This document shows positions 8,578 to 17,698 of a stretch of 64,000 nt of DNA, one piece after another. The stretch spans positions 186,001 to 250,000 of the forward strand of contig JACJZT010000005.1 of the NCBI GenBank assembly GCA_020635455.1, in the 5' to 3' direction. Under the pieces are notes generated by a model. That model made no database searches. It saw only the letters and a list, made by a program, of their open reading frames with translations, and was not told the origin of the DNA. The position numbers and the translations under genes were made by a program. Every line of letters begins with the position of its first letter. Position 1 is the stretch's first letter. Source of the DNA: Flavobacteriales bacterium (GTDB lineage: Bacteria; Bacteroidota; Bacteroidia; NS11-12g; UBA9320).

Positions 8578-10860
8578 ATGATTCTTAATCTAAATTTGAA
8601 AAATCAGTTTTTATTCATTGGACTGTTTTTAATCAACTTTAGTACATTATCACAAAGCCTTAATTGGGCAAAAAGAATTGGTGGTACTCAATCGGATATT
8701 GGAAACGTTATAGCCGTTGATATTTATGGCAATGTATATACGGCCGGAATATTTTCCGGAGTTGTAGATATGGACCCTGACACCGGGATTCAATTTCATA
8801 GTTCGAAAAGCTTTGGAGCATATTCCGATGTTTTCATTACAAAAATGAATGCCCAAGGGAAGTTATTATGGGCTAAGAGCTTTGGTGGCTCTTATAATGA
8901 TATACCTTCAGATATTGCTGTTGATACAAAAGGCAATGTTTTTGTTACGGGGACCTTTATTGCTACTGTTGATTTTGATCCGGGGGCTGGAGTTTTTAAC
9001 CTGGTTTCAAAGTCTGCTCCAACAAGTCAATTGACAGATATATTTATTTTGAAATTGAATTCTATTGGTGAATTTGTCTGGGCTAAGCAAATAGGCGGTT
9101 TAGAAAGTGATGAATCAAGTTCCATTTCTATTGATGCTTTGGGAAATGTAATCATTGCAGGCAATTATCAAGATTCCGTGGATTTCGACCCTGGGCCTGG
9201 TCAATACTTCCTTAGGGCAAATGCATTTAATAATGGTATGTTTGTTTCAAAGTTTGATTCATCAGGAAACTTCAAGTGGGCGAAAAGTTTATCATCAAAA
9301 GGTATTAGAAGTGCAGGTTGGCTTGAGTCTATGACTTTAGACCAACAAGGGAATATTTATGTTGCTGGAAGCTTTTATGCTTCAACTGATTTTGATCCAA
9401 GTTCAAAAGTCTTTATTCTAACCTCTGCAGGTAACGGTGATGTATACATTTTAAAATTAAGCCCCGCCGGAGATTTTATTTGGGTTAAAGGTTTTGGTGG
9501 AATCAACGATTATTATTCGGATGATTGGCCAATAGATATTAAAATCGATAATCAAGGCAATTTAATTATAGTCGGTTATTTTAGTGGAACTGTGGATTTT
9601 GACCCGGGAGCAGGAGTATATGAGCTTAAATCTACCTATGAAGGAAGAGGCCCAGAAGATATTTTTATTTTAAAATTAGATAGTTTTGGTGATTTTCTAT
9701 GGGCTAAAAGTTTGCCAGTTAATAGTTTTTATCTAATTAGTAAAATTAGTATTGACCCATGGCAGTCAATTTATCTTACAGGCTATTTTGAAAATTCAAT
9801 AGACTTAGATCCAGGTCCGAATGTGTTTAATTTAACGTCAAAAGGTAATGCTGATATTTATATTTCAAAGCTTGATGCAACGGGTTCTTTTGTTTGGGGT
9901 ATTGGTATTGGAGATATTAAAGAAGATAGAGGCATATCCATAATTGCAAATGATTCAGGACATGTTTATTGCACTGGATATTTTAGTGAAAAGCCAAACT
10001 TTGATCCAACTTCCGGAGTCTTTAATTTGACGTCAAGTGGAGGAATTGATGTTTTCATAATTAAATTATGTTCTCCTATAACTCTGAAGAATTCAATTGT
10101 TGGTGTAGATTCAGTATGTGAAGGGTCATTAGTTAGCTACGAAATTAATTCTAAGAATGATGCTATTGATTATATCTGGAATTTTCCAACAGGAACAATC
10201 ATTAATTCCGGGCATAATTCATCAAAGATAAACGTGACTTTTGGCTCAGAATCAGGATTTATTAAAGTAAGCGCTGATAATGGTTGTGGAAATAAGAGCT
10301 ATGATTCAGTATCGGTTTCAGCTCTCTCTCAACCTTCAATAACAATTCAACCATCAAACAAAGAAGTATTTACCGACTCGAATGCAGTGTTTATTGTGGC
10401 CACGTCATGCGCAGGTTGTACTTATCAGTGGCAAGAAAACTCCGGAACAGGATTTATAAATCTGAAAAATTCCATAAAATTCAACGGTGTTATGAATGAT
10501 ACTTTAACAATAAACCTTGCTTCATTAACTCAGAATAATAATCAATATCGTTGTGTAATAAAAAATGGCTTTTGCACTGATACCAGCATTATTTCTACTC
10601 TAAAGGTTTTAGAATTAGATAGTAGAGAAAGAATAGAGGTACTACCTAATCCTGCCAGCACACAACTAACTATAATAATTTCAGATTTGAACAGTTTTAC
10701 AGAATACAGTGTTGTGGATGCTATGGGAAGAGTGGTTTTATCCGGTGAAATAAAAGACAAATTAACATCTTTAAATATTAGTAATTTTTCTCAGGGTATA
10801 TATTTTATAAATTTGGAAGGGATGAGAAACAAAACTTTTAAATTCATCAAAAAAGAATAA
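8578..10860 (+). CDS. Secreted T9SS type A protein with seven propeller-like repeats
   Basis: A signal peptide (about residues 1-24) is followed by seven repeats of about 60-70 residues spanning roughly 25-500. Each carries a core like GNVYVAGxFxxxVDFDPGxGxFxL and ends in DxFIxKLxxxGxFxWAK. Seven copies suggest a closed seven-bladed beta-propeller of the SBBP type. Next comes an Ig/PKD-like region (about 500-680) with a CAGCTYQW segment, then a type A C-terminal sorting domain starting at VLPNPAST and ending in a KKE tail. It is therefore exported by the Sec and type IX systems and is surface-bound or released. Function is unknown. The gene is clearly more AT-rich than rlmB and radA around it, which hints at recent acquisition or relaxed codon selection. 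Confidence 0.88.
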   Translation: MILNLNLKNQFLFIGLFLINFSTLSQSLNWAKRIGGTQSDIGNVIAVDIYGNVYTAGIFSGVVDMDPDTGIQFHSSKSFGAYSDVFITKMNAQGKLLWAKSFGGSYNDIPSDIAVDTKGNVFVTGTFIATVDFDPGAGVFNLVSKSAPTSQLTDIFILKLNSIGEFVWAKQIGGLESDESSSISIDALGNVIIAGNYQDSVDFDPGPGQYFLRANAFNNGMFVSKFDSSGNFKWAKSLSSKGIRSAGWLESMTLDQQGNIYVAGSFYASTDFDPSSKVFILTSAGNGDVYILKLSPAGDFIWVKGFGGINDYYSDDWPIDIKIDNQGNLIIVGYFSGTVDFDPGAGVYELKSTYEGRGPEDIFILKLDSFGDFLWAKSLPVNSFYLISKISIDPWQSIYLTGYFENSIDLDPGPNVFNLTSKGNADIYISKLDATGSFVWGIGIGDIKEDRGISIIANDSGHVYCTGYFSEKPNFDPTSGVFNLTSSGGIDVFIIKLCSPITLKNSIVGVDSVCEGSLVSYEINSKNDAIDYIWNFPTGTIINSGHNSSKINVTFGSESGFIKVSADNGCGNKSYDSVSVSALSQPSITIQPSNKEVFTDSNAVFIVATSCAGCTYQWQENSGTGFINLKNSIKFNGVMNDTLTINLASLTQNNNQYRCVIKNGFCTDTSIISTLKVLELDSRERIEVLPNPASTQLTIIISDLNSFTEYSVVDAMGRVVLSGEIKDKLTSLNISNFSQGIYFINLEGMRNKTFKFIKKE

Positions 10861-11018
10861 AGCAACCGGCTATATCAGCAGTATGGTGCCATGCGGATTT
10901 TCAGGTTAGGAAAGCTCATTCTCCAATCGTACTTTTGACTTCAAATTAATGTCTCCGATAAAAGTACTTCAAAAGTCTGTAATCCGGGTCCTTTGAGCAT
11001 CTAATTTTTTTGAACTAA

Positions 11019-12389
11019 ATGTCGAAACCTAAAACCACCTTCTTTTGTCAGAACTGCGGAGCCTCCTCACCTAAATGGGTTGGCAAATGCAATTCGTGCG
11101 GATTGTGGAACACATACGTTGAAGAGGTGGTGGTTAAAGAAAAATCAAGCGGTGGATGGGATTCGGGAAGTAGCGGAAAATCCGGACCGGGAAAATATAA
11201 ACCCAAAACCTTTAACGACATCCATTCGGCAGGAGAACAACGACTTAGCACCTTTGATAAAGAACTTGACCGTGTACTCGGTGGTGGAATGGTAAACGGA
11301 TCTCTCATGTTATTGGGAGGTGAACCCGGCATTGGCAAAAGTACCCTGCTTCTTCAACTGGCGGTTAAAAGTAGCTATAAGGTTCTGTACCTCTCGGGAG
11401 AGGAAAGCGAAACCCAGATCAAAATGAGAGCCGAACGGATAGGGATTAATAATGAGGATTGCTTTATACTTTCAAGCACCAACATACAAGCTGTTTTTCA
11501 AATTCTTAAAGAACTACAACCCGAAGTGGTGATCATCGATTCCATCCAAACCCTTCACACCAATACCATCGACTCGGCGCCCGGAAGCATCTCCCAGATC
11601 AGGGAATGTGCTTCCGAATTTCTCCGATATTCGAAAGAAAGCAATACCCCGGTTTTTCTGATCGGCCACATAACCAAGGATGGAATGATCGCCGGCCCCA
11701 AGGTCCTTGAACACATGGTCGATACCGTGCTTCAATTTGAAGGCGACCGGCATCATACCTACCGAATTTTAAGGGCAACCAAAAACCGCTTTGGTTCCGC
11801 TTCCGAGATCGGGATCTATGAAATGATCTCTACCGGACTTCGTGAAGTGAGCAATCCCAGTGAGATCCTCATTACCCAAAGGGAACAACCCCTTTCCGGA
11901 ATTTCGATCACCGCGGCACTTGAAGGAATGAGGCCCTTACTCGTAGAAACTCAGGCCCTGGTGAGCAGTGCCGTTTATGGAACACCCCAGAGAAATGCCA
12001 ATGGTTTTGACCTGAAGCGATTGAATATGCTGCTGGCGGTTCTCGAAAAACGATGTGGCTTTTTTCTGGGAACCCAGGATGTATTTGTGAACATTGCCGG
12101 TGGTTTGAAACTGGAAGATCCCGGATTAGATCTTGGAATTGCCATCGCCATTCTTTCTTCCTTTCACAATCAGATCGTAAACCCCAGCCTTACCTTTGCC
12201 GGTGAGATCGGGCTAAGTGGAGAGATCCGCTCCGTTTCGAAGATCGAGCAAAGAATATCCGAATCCGAAAAACTTGGCTTCAAATCCATTATCATTTCCA
12301 AATTCAATCAAAAAGGTCTTCCAAAAAGTAAGATCGAGATCATCCCTGTGGCCAAGGTAGAAGAATGTCTTGATTTTATATGGATATAG
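11019..12389 (+). CDS. radA: DNA repair protein RadA
   Basis: RadA is a RecA-like ATPase and helicase that promotes branch migration during recombinational repair. All hallmarks are present in 456 residues: an N-terminal four-cysteine zinc finger (FFCQNCG ... GKCNSCG, about 8-30), Walker A GEPGIGKST (about 101-109), the RadA-specific KNRFG motif (about 256-260), and a C-terminal Lon-protease-like domain (about 290-456). It converges on the T9SS type B gene, with only 11 bases between the two stop codons. Confidence 0.97.
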   Translation: MSKPKTTFFCQNCGASSPKWVGKCNSCGLWNTYVEEVVVKEKSSGGWDSGSSGKSGPGKYKPKTFNDIHSAGEQRLSTFDKELDRVLGGGMVNGSLMLLGGEPGIGKSTLLLQLAVKSSYKVLYLSGEESETQIKMRAERIGINNEDCFILSSTNIQAVFQILKELQPEVVIIDSIQTLHTNTIDSAPGSISQIRECASEFLRYSKESNTPVFLIGHITKDGMIAGPKVLEHMVDTVLQFEGDRHHTYRILRATKNRFGSASEIGIYEMISTGLREVSNPSEILITQREQPLSGISITAALEGMRPLLVETQALVSSAVYGTPQRNANGFDLKRLNMLLAVLEKRCGFFLGTQDVFVNIAGGLKLEDPGLDLGIAIAILSSFHNQIVNPSLTFAGEIGLSGEIRSVSKIEQRISESEKLGFKSIIISKFNQKGLPKSKIEIIPVAKVEECLDFIWI

Positions 12390-12400
12390 ACGGTTTTGGC

Positions 12401-15400
12401 CTATTCACCGCGACGAATCAGGGTTATGGTACCTGAAAACAGCGGTTCCATGTTTTTTGCTGCACCCTTGTATTCACAAATATAAAAGTAAACCCCTTCC
12501 GGGCATTCCTTGCCCGTGTTTTCTACCCTACCGTTCCAGCATGCCATGAAATCCCCGGTTTCAAACATCTTTTGACCCCATCGGTTGTATATGGTTATTT
12601 TTATTTCGGAGCAATGATTCAGAATGCCTCCAAAGCGGAAACAATCGTTCAGTCCGTCAATTCCGGGAGTAAACACATTAACCGGCACAATCTCATCCTC
12701 CGGAGTTCCTTTGATGGTAACCGGCACAAAGGCTGTATCCGGGCACAGGCTTGCACTATCCGTGATCAGCATAAGTCCATAGGTGCCCTTTTCCTTATAG
12801 TCGTGATATTCAGGCTGGGGTCTTGAGTCTTTGGTATTGTCTCCAAAATCCCAACTGCTGGTTTGATAATTTTTGCTCGTATTGGTGATCCGAAGTTTAC
12901 TGCTGCATTCGTTGAGTTCAAACTCAAAGGAGGCTTTACTTTGTTGTATCACTTCAATGTTCCGGAAAAAGGTATCCTGAACGTTGCAGGTGGTTGAATC
13001 GCTTACGACCAGCTGTACTTTGTAAGTTCCGGGCTGATCAAAGGTCACCAAAGGGTTTTTCAATACGGAAGTTTGACCGTTTCCAAAATCCCAGGAATAC
13101 ATTGCAGGATCTGAACTGTTGTTTCTGAACGCAACCATCCCCGGAGCACAAAATGCGGAATCGGGGTCAAAGTATGCCTGTACAAAAGTATGCGAGCGGA
13201 TAAAAACCGTATCGTAGGCAGTGTCGGAACAAGCCATATTCTTGTCGGTAATCAAACGAATGATGTAAACCCCCGGAACCGGGTATTCATATTCTCCTAA
13301 TTCAGGATCGTTGCTTTGGGTTCCGTTGCCCAGATCCCAGTCTGCATGGGTATATTTCTTGCTGTTATTGCTAAAGGTGATCTTAGCGGTACAGGCAACA
13401 TTTTCAACCTTAAAATCGGCAGTTGGTTTTTGCAATACCTCAAGGGTGTTGATGAAAGTATCGGAAATGTTGCACGTATTTGAATCGATGGCAACCAGTT
13501 GAACCTTATACGTTCCGGGTGTGGGAAAATTGTGAAGGGGATGGGTAATATAGGAAGTATCTGTATCGCCGAAATCCCAGAAATAGGTACCGTTTCCGGT
13601 GCTCAGATTGGTAAACTGAATTTCAGCAGGACCGCAAACGGCTTGGTCCGGAATGAATTCCGCCTTAACTTTATTGCTTATTTGAAAATCTATCTTAAAG
13701 GCCGCATTGCTGCATCTCCAGCTCACATTTTTTGGAAAAACGGATGAGTCGGTGGTTGGGAAATCACTGATGGTAGCTCCCTGATCGTCGGGGCAACTTG
13801 AGCAAACCGATTGATAGATCACTCCGCGCTTATCAAACCGACTGGTACCTCCATCCACATGATCTTCGGTTTTGTTGCCTCCAAAATACGTGGCAAACAA
13901 TAGCCTGGAAAGGTTTTTACCAAAAACCGCCAGGTAGAAATCGTTATTGTCGGTGGTTTTCTGCAAGGCATTTGCCGTAATGGGCAGGTTTGCCGTGGTG
14001 CCATTTCTCAAAATAGCTGAACCCCAGCCGGAAAGGTAAATGTTGCCGCAGGAATCTACCAGAAAAGCAGAAGGAGAGATCTCAGGGTTACCTACCCTTG
14101 CTCCGAATACGGTTTGTTTTTTGATCTGTGAGAGGTTTGCATCTGCAATAAGGATAAACTGTCCGGTGCCTGCTTTATTGCTGTATACCCCGGTTGAAGC
14201 TTTTAGGTTACCCTTTGTTTGTCCGGTTGCGTAAACGTTGCCCTGCTTATCAATTTCCAGAAAATAGATCTGATCGTAAGACGAGGTTCCGTAATAGGTT
14301 GCCTTTTGCAAGGCAAAGGTGGTTTTGTCGAAATACGCCATAAAACCGTCCACATCTCCATTGGCTTTTTTGTTTATTGCATTTGCATGCGTTTTCAGAT
14401 TATTGCTAAAGGTACCACCGGCGATGTAGATATTTTCATTTTTATCGAACTCAAGGCTGTAGATCCCGTCGGATCCATCACCCCCGAAATAGGTAGACCA
14501 GAGCAACTGGTCCAGCCCGGGTGTAAACTTAAGGCATAAGCCGTCGGCAGGGCCTTCGAGACCGGATTTACTTTCATTCTTTAATGGGATGTTGCTTGAA
14601 TGAGTGCTCGTTACAACGTAAATGTTATTGGCCTTATCGGTTAACACTTCTCCGCGGAAATCATCGGCATAGTTGAATTTTATGGCTCTATCGGTGAGCC
14701 CGTCGTTCTTGTTTCCGCCGAAGTAGGTACCTCCGGTCATTTTGTTACCATTTATGGATAGTTTGAAAACAATAAGATCCGTTGTGGGATTAGAACTGGA
14801 AAAGCTATTATGTGTGGTATCAAAGCCATTGCTTTTAACCGGAAAATCGTTTGAATAGGTTGTACCGAATACCACCAGCTCTGTATCACCGTTTACGACC
14901 ATGCTGTGAGGGTATTCATCATCCGAACCTCCAACATAGGTTGCATAAATTAATTTCCGACCACTGGAATCGTATTTGCTGATGGAAATGTCACAGGGCA
15001 GGTTTACCGGATCGTAACCCTTGCCCCCTTTGCAAACGGTTTGGAAAGCCCCTTTGGTAACCGGATATTCACCATGGGTATTGTCGGTTATTCCTCCTGC
15101 ATACAAATTTCCTCTAACGTCATAGGTGGCGGTATAGCCAAAATTATCCCCTCGAGAACCCGAATAGGTTGAAAAGATCAGGATAGGGTCAATGATGAGC
15201 ATTAGGTCTACTTTATAACCTTCCGGAAATTGATACTGTATAGTTTCTCCCTTCAGGACGTATTTGCAGGAAACCCAATCAGGTTCACTTGATTCAGAAT
15301 ATTCACTCTCCTGCCAGCATTTCAGGTCTTTGTCAAACAGGTTACCCATTTGGGTCTTTAAAACGAGGGTTGAATTCTTAACCGAAACCGAATTCAATCC

Positions 15401-15928
15401 TTCAAACCGGATCCTGATATCCTGAGGATTTGCTCCCGGCGATACCAGCCATTCGTATTTTATCTGACCATATTTTGAGTAAACTTTCAGGTCAATGCCG
15501 GGATAAAGGTTATGGTAGATTATTTCTCTGAACAGCATCACATCCGATGCCCATTTTGAAGGGTCTTTGCCCAGAAAATAGTTGAACTTCTCAAAAAATG
15601 GAGAAATGCCCCCAACCTTTACTATGGTTGAACTGTTTTCGAAATGGTAGGTAAAAGCCTGGCCATGTATGGTATTTACCTCAACGCCGGATTTTTTATG
15701 AAGGTGTTTGTGGGCTTCATAATATTCCTTAGGATCGAAAATCTTGAAGGTAATGGAATTTTTCTCCAAAAACACATATCCATTATTCAACTGAGCCCTG
15801 AACAGAACGTTTGAACTAAACTGACCCTTGTTCTCAACAAACTGAAGGCTTTCTTCTTCCGATGCAAAGCCGGCGACAGAAAAAAATATCAAGGCAAGAA
15901 AACAATATGTTCTTAGTGATCGTGTCAA
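12401..15928 (-). CDS. T9SS type B secreted protein with SBBP repeats and four PKD domains
   Basis: This 1175-residue surface or secreted protein starts with a signal peptide (MTRSLRTYCFLALIFFSVAG). A beta-rich N-terminal domain (about 25-250, DUF7948-like) is followed by SBBP-type propeller repeats (about 255-740). Four PKD domains (about 755-1085, with WDFGD, WDLGN, WDFGN and WDFGD) lead to a gliding-motility-type type B sorting domain (about 1090-1175, with VNVFTPGIDGLNDCF and YNRWGQKMFET). The only possible start near the signal peptide is TTG at 15928: an in-frame TAG lies four codons upstream and no ATG or GTG fits. PKD domains 1-2 and 3-4 look like copies of one two-domain unit. An adhesin or cell-surface role is likely, but the ligand is unknown. 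Confidence 0.9.
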   Translation of the reverse strand: MTRSLRTYCFLALIFFSVAGFASEEESLQFVENKGQFSSNVLFRAQLNNGYVFLEKNSITFKIFDPKEYYEAHKHLHKKSGVEVNTIHGQAFTYHFENSSTIVKVGGISPFFEKFNYFLGKDPSKWASDVMLFREIIYHNLYPGIDLKVYSKYGQIKYEWLVSPGANPQDIRIRFEGLNSVSVKNSTLVLKTQMGNLFDKDLKCWQESEYSESSEPDWVSCKYVLKGETIQYQFPEGYKVDLMLIIDPILIFSTYSGSRGDNFGYTATYDVRGNLYAGGITDNTHGEYPVTKGAFQTVCKGGKGYDPVNLPCDISISKYDSSGRKLIYATYVGGSDDEYPHSMVVNGDTELVVFGTTYSNDFPVKSNGFDTTHNSFSSSNPTTDLIVFKLSINGNKMTGGTYFGGNKNDGLTDRAIKFNYADDFRGEVLTDKANNIYVVTSTHSSNIPLKNESKSGLEGPADGLCLKFTPGLDQLLWSTYFGGDGSDGIYSLEFDKNENIYIAGGTFSNNLKTHANAINKKANGDVDGFMAYFDKTTFALQKATYYGTSSYDQIYFLEIDKQGNVYATGQTKGNLKASTGVYSNKAGTGQFILIADANLSQIKKQTVFGARVGNPEISPSAFLVDSCGNIYLSGWGSAILRNGTTANLPITANALQKTTDNNDFYLAVFGKNLSRLLFATYFGGNKTEDHVDGGTSRFDKRGVIYQSVCSSCPDDQGATISDFPTTDSSVFPKNVSWRCSNAAFKIDFQISNKVKAEFIPDQAVCGPAEIQFTNLSTGNGTYFWDFGDTDTSYITHPLHNFPTPGTYKVQLVAIDSNTCNISDTFINTLEVLQKPTADFKVENVACTAKITFSNNSKKYTHADWDLGNGTQSNDPELGEYEYPVPGVYIIRLITDKNMACSDTAYDTVFIRSHTFVQAYFDPDSAFCAPGMVAFRNNSSDPAMYSWDFGNGQTSVLKNPLVTFDQPGTYKVQLVVSDSTTCNVQDTFFRNIEVIQQSKASFEFELNECSSKLRITNTSKNYQTSSWDFGDNTKDSRPQPEYHDYKEKGTYGLMLITDSASLCPDTAFVPVTIKGTPEDEIVPVNVFTPGIDGLNDCFRFGGILNHCSEIKITIYNRWGQKMFETGDFMACWNGRVENTGKECPEGVYFYICEYKGAAKNMEPLFSGTITLIRRGE

Positions 15929-15941
15929 GGCTTTTAACTAT

Positions 15942-15949
15942 CAAAAGTA
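15942..15949 (-). promoter_or_regulatory. Candidate -7 box for the type B T9SS gene
   Basis: The minus strand reads TACTTTTG, a full match to TAnnTTTG, 13 bases before the TTG start at 15928. No TTG box at the usual spacing is visible. Confidence 0.35.
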
Positions 15950-16005
15950 AAATTTTCCTTTAACAATAGAGTAACCTGAAAGTAAAAGAGTTGCTTGCTA
16001 AATCT

Positions 16006-16013
16006 TATATTCG
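16006..16013 (+). promoter_or_regulatory. Candidate -7 box for lysS
   Basis: TATATTCG followed by C, 16 bases before the ATG at 16030. It matches TAnnTTTG with one T replaced by C, a variant seen at other starts in this window. No well-spaced TTG is seen. Confidence 0.3.
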
Positions 16014-16029
16014 CGGAATTTATTTCGGA

Positions 16030-17538
16030 ATGGAATTGAATGAATTGCAAATACAGAGAAGAGAAAAGTTGGGCAAACTGCGTGAACTTGGCATTAACCC
16101 TTATCCGGCGCAACCTTACGATGTAAATGCCACAGCGGCAGATATTCGTGAGAATTATGAGAACGATAAGCTTAATTACAAAGACATTACCATAGCAGGC
16201 CGTTTAATGTCCGTAAGGATCATGGGAAAGGCTTCCTTTGCAGTAATTCAGGATGCTACCGGCAGATTGCAATTATACATCAACCGGGATGAAATTTGTC
16301 CGGGAGAAGATAAAACCCTTTATAATGAGGTTTTTAAAAAGCTTTTGGACATAGGGGACATCATAGGAGTTAAAGGATACGTTTTCACAACTCAAACCGG
16401 TGAGATCAGTTTGCATGTGTCATCCTTGCAACTCTTATCCAAATCCCTGACCCCGCTTCCTTTGCCCAAAGAAAAAGACGGACAGATATTTGATTCTTTC
16501 ACGGATCCTGAAATGAGGTACCGCATGCGCTACGTTGATCTGATTGTAAATCCCGTGAACAGGGAGATCTTCAGAAAAAGGACCAGGGTGTTTAACGGAA
16601 TGCGCAACTTTTTCAATGAGCGCGGATATATGGAGGTTGAAACACCCATACTTCAGCCAATTCCGGGTGGTGCGGCAGCCCGTCCGTTCATTACCCATCA
16701 CAATGCCCTTGATTCGGAACTCTACCTAAGAATTGCCAACGAGCTTTATCTGAAACGATTGATCGTAGGGGGTTTTGAAGGCGTTTATGAATTTTCGAAG
16801 GATTTCAGGAACGAGGGCATGGACAGAACCCATAATCCGGAATTTACCGTTATGGAATTGTATGTTGCCTATAAGGATTACTATTGGATGATGGATACCA
16901 CGGAAGAACTTCTGAGGAAACTGGCTCATGAAGTGAATGGTTCCGACAAGATCACCTATGGTGAAAAAATTATCGACTTTGGAAAACCCTTCGAACGCAT
17001 TTCCATTATCGACGCTTTAAACAAATATGCCTCGGTTGATGTAAAAGGCAAAAGTGAAGAGGAGATCCGTTCAATTTGTAAGGAAAAAGGCATTCATGCA
17101 GATGAAAAAATGGGTGTTGGCAAAATGATCGATGAACTTTTTGGAGAGCTGGTGGAACATCATCTTGTTCAGCCTACCTTTATTACCGATTACCCTATTG
17201 AGATGAGCCCTCTTACCAAAAGACACCGGGATAATCCGGAACTTACTGAGCGATTTGAACTCATCATTAACGGAAAGGAGATTGCCAATTGTTACAGCGA
17301 GTTGAACGACCCCATCGATCAGAGAGAACGGTTTATGGAACAATTAAGGCTAAGTGAAAAAGGTGACGATGAGGCAATGTTCGTGGATCAGGACTTTCTG
17401 AGGGCACTTGAATACGGCATGCCGCCTACTGCCGGGATCGGCATTGGAATGGACAGGTTGGTTATGCTATTAACGGATCAGACTTCCATTCAGGAAGTTT
17501 TGTTTTTCCCCCAAATGCGCCCCGAACATTTCGGTTAG
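16030..17538 (+). CDS. lysS: Lysyl-tRNA synthetase, class II
   Basis: LysS charges tRNA-Lys. The start is placed at the ATG at 16030 (502 residues), where the family begins with MELNELQIQRREKL. The N-terminal OB-fold anticodon-binding domain (about 50-150) includes ITIAGRLMSVRIMGKASF. The class II catalytic core follows, with motif 1 around VETPILQPIPGGAAARPF (about 205-222), motif 2 FRNEGMDRTHNPEFT (about 259-273), and motif 3 GIGIGMDRLVMLLT (about 473-486). Length and domains are normal. It diverges from the type B T9SS gene across about 100 bases. Confidence 0.97.
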   Translation: MELNELQIQRREKLGKLRELGINPYPAQPYDVNATAADIRENYENDKLNYKDITIAGRLMSVRIMGKASFAVIQDATGRLQLYINRDEICPGEDKTLYNEVFKKLLDIGDIIGVKGYVFTTQTGEISLHVSSLQLLSKSLTPLPLPKEKDGQIFDSFTDPEMRYRMRYVDLIVNPVNREIFRKRTRVFNGMRNFFNERGYMEVETPILQPIPGGAAARPFITHHNALDSELYLRIANELYLKRLIVGGFEGVYEFSKDFRNEGMDRTHNPEFTVMELYVAYKDYYWMMDTTEELLRKLAHEVNGSDKITYGEKIIDFGKPFERISIIDALNKYASVDVKGKSEEEIRSICKEKGIHADEKMGVGKMIDELFGELVEHHLVQPTFITDYPIEMSPLTKRHRDNPELTERFELIINGKEIANCYSELNDPIDQRERFMEQLRLSEKGDDEAMFVDQDFLRALEYGMPPTAGIGIGMDRLVMLLTDQTSIQEVLFFPQMRPEHFG

Positions 17539-17672
17539 CAGGATACCTGTATTACAAAAAGGATCCTAAAGATAAATTCTTTATAAACCTTTAAGGGTCA
17601 ACTTTATAAACGGTATATGAATACCACATGCAAATACGTTGTTATGAAAATAATTATATGATTTGTTTTCTC

Positions 17673-17680
17673 TACTTTCG
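17673..17680 (+). promoter_or_regulatory. Candidate -7 box for the DUF3857 gene
   Basis: TACTTTCG followed by C, 18 bases before the ATG at 17699; TAnnTT(T/C)G form. No TTG at standard spacing. Confidence 0.3.
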
Positions 17681-17698
17681 CCCTCCAAATTTCTACAA

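Noticed and set aside
10929..10976. Inverted repeats GTACTTTT/AAAAGTAC and ACTTTTGA/TCAAAAGT upstream of radA
   Set aside because: They overlap, are short and AT-rich, and lie 40-90 bases from the start; could be an operator but there is no second line of evidence.
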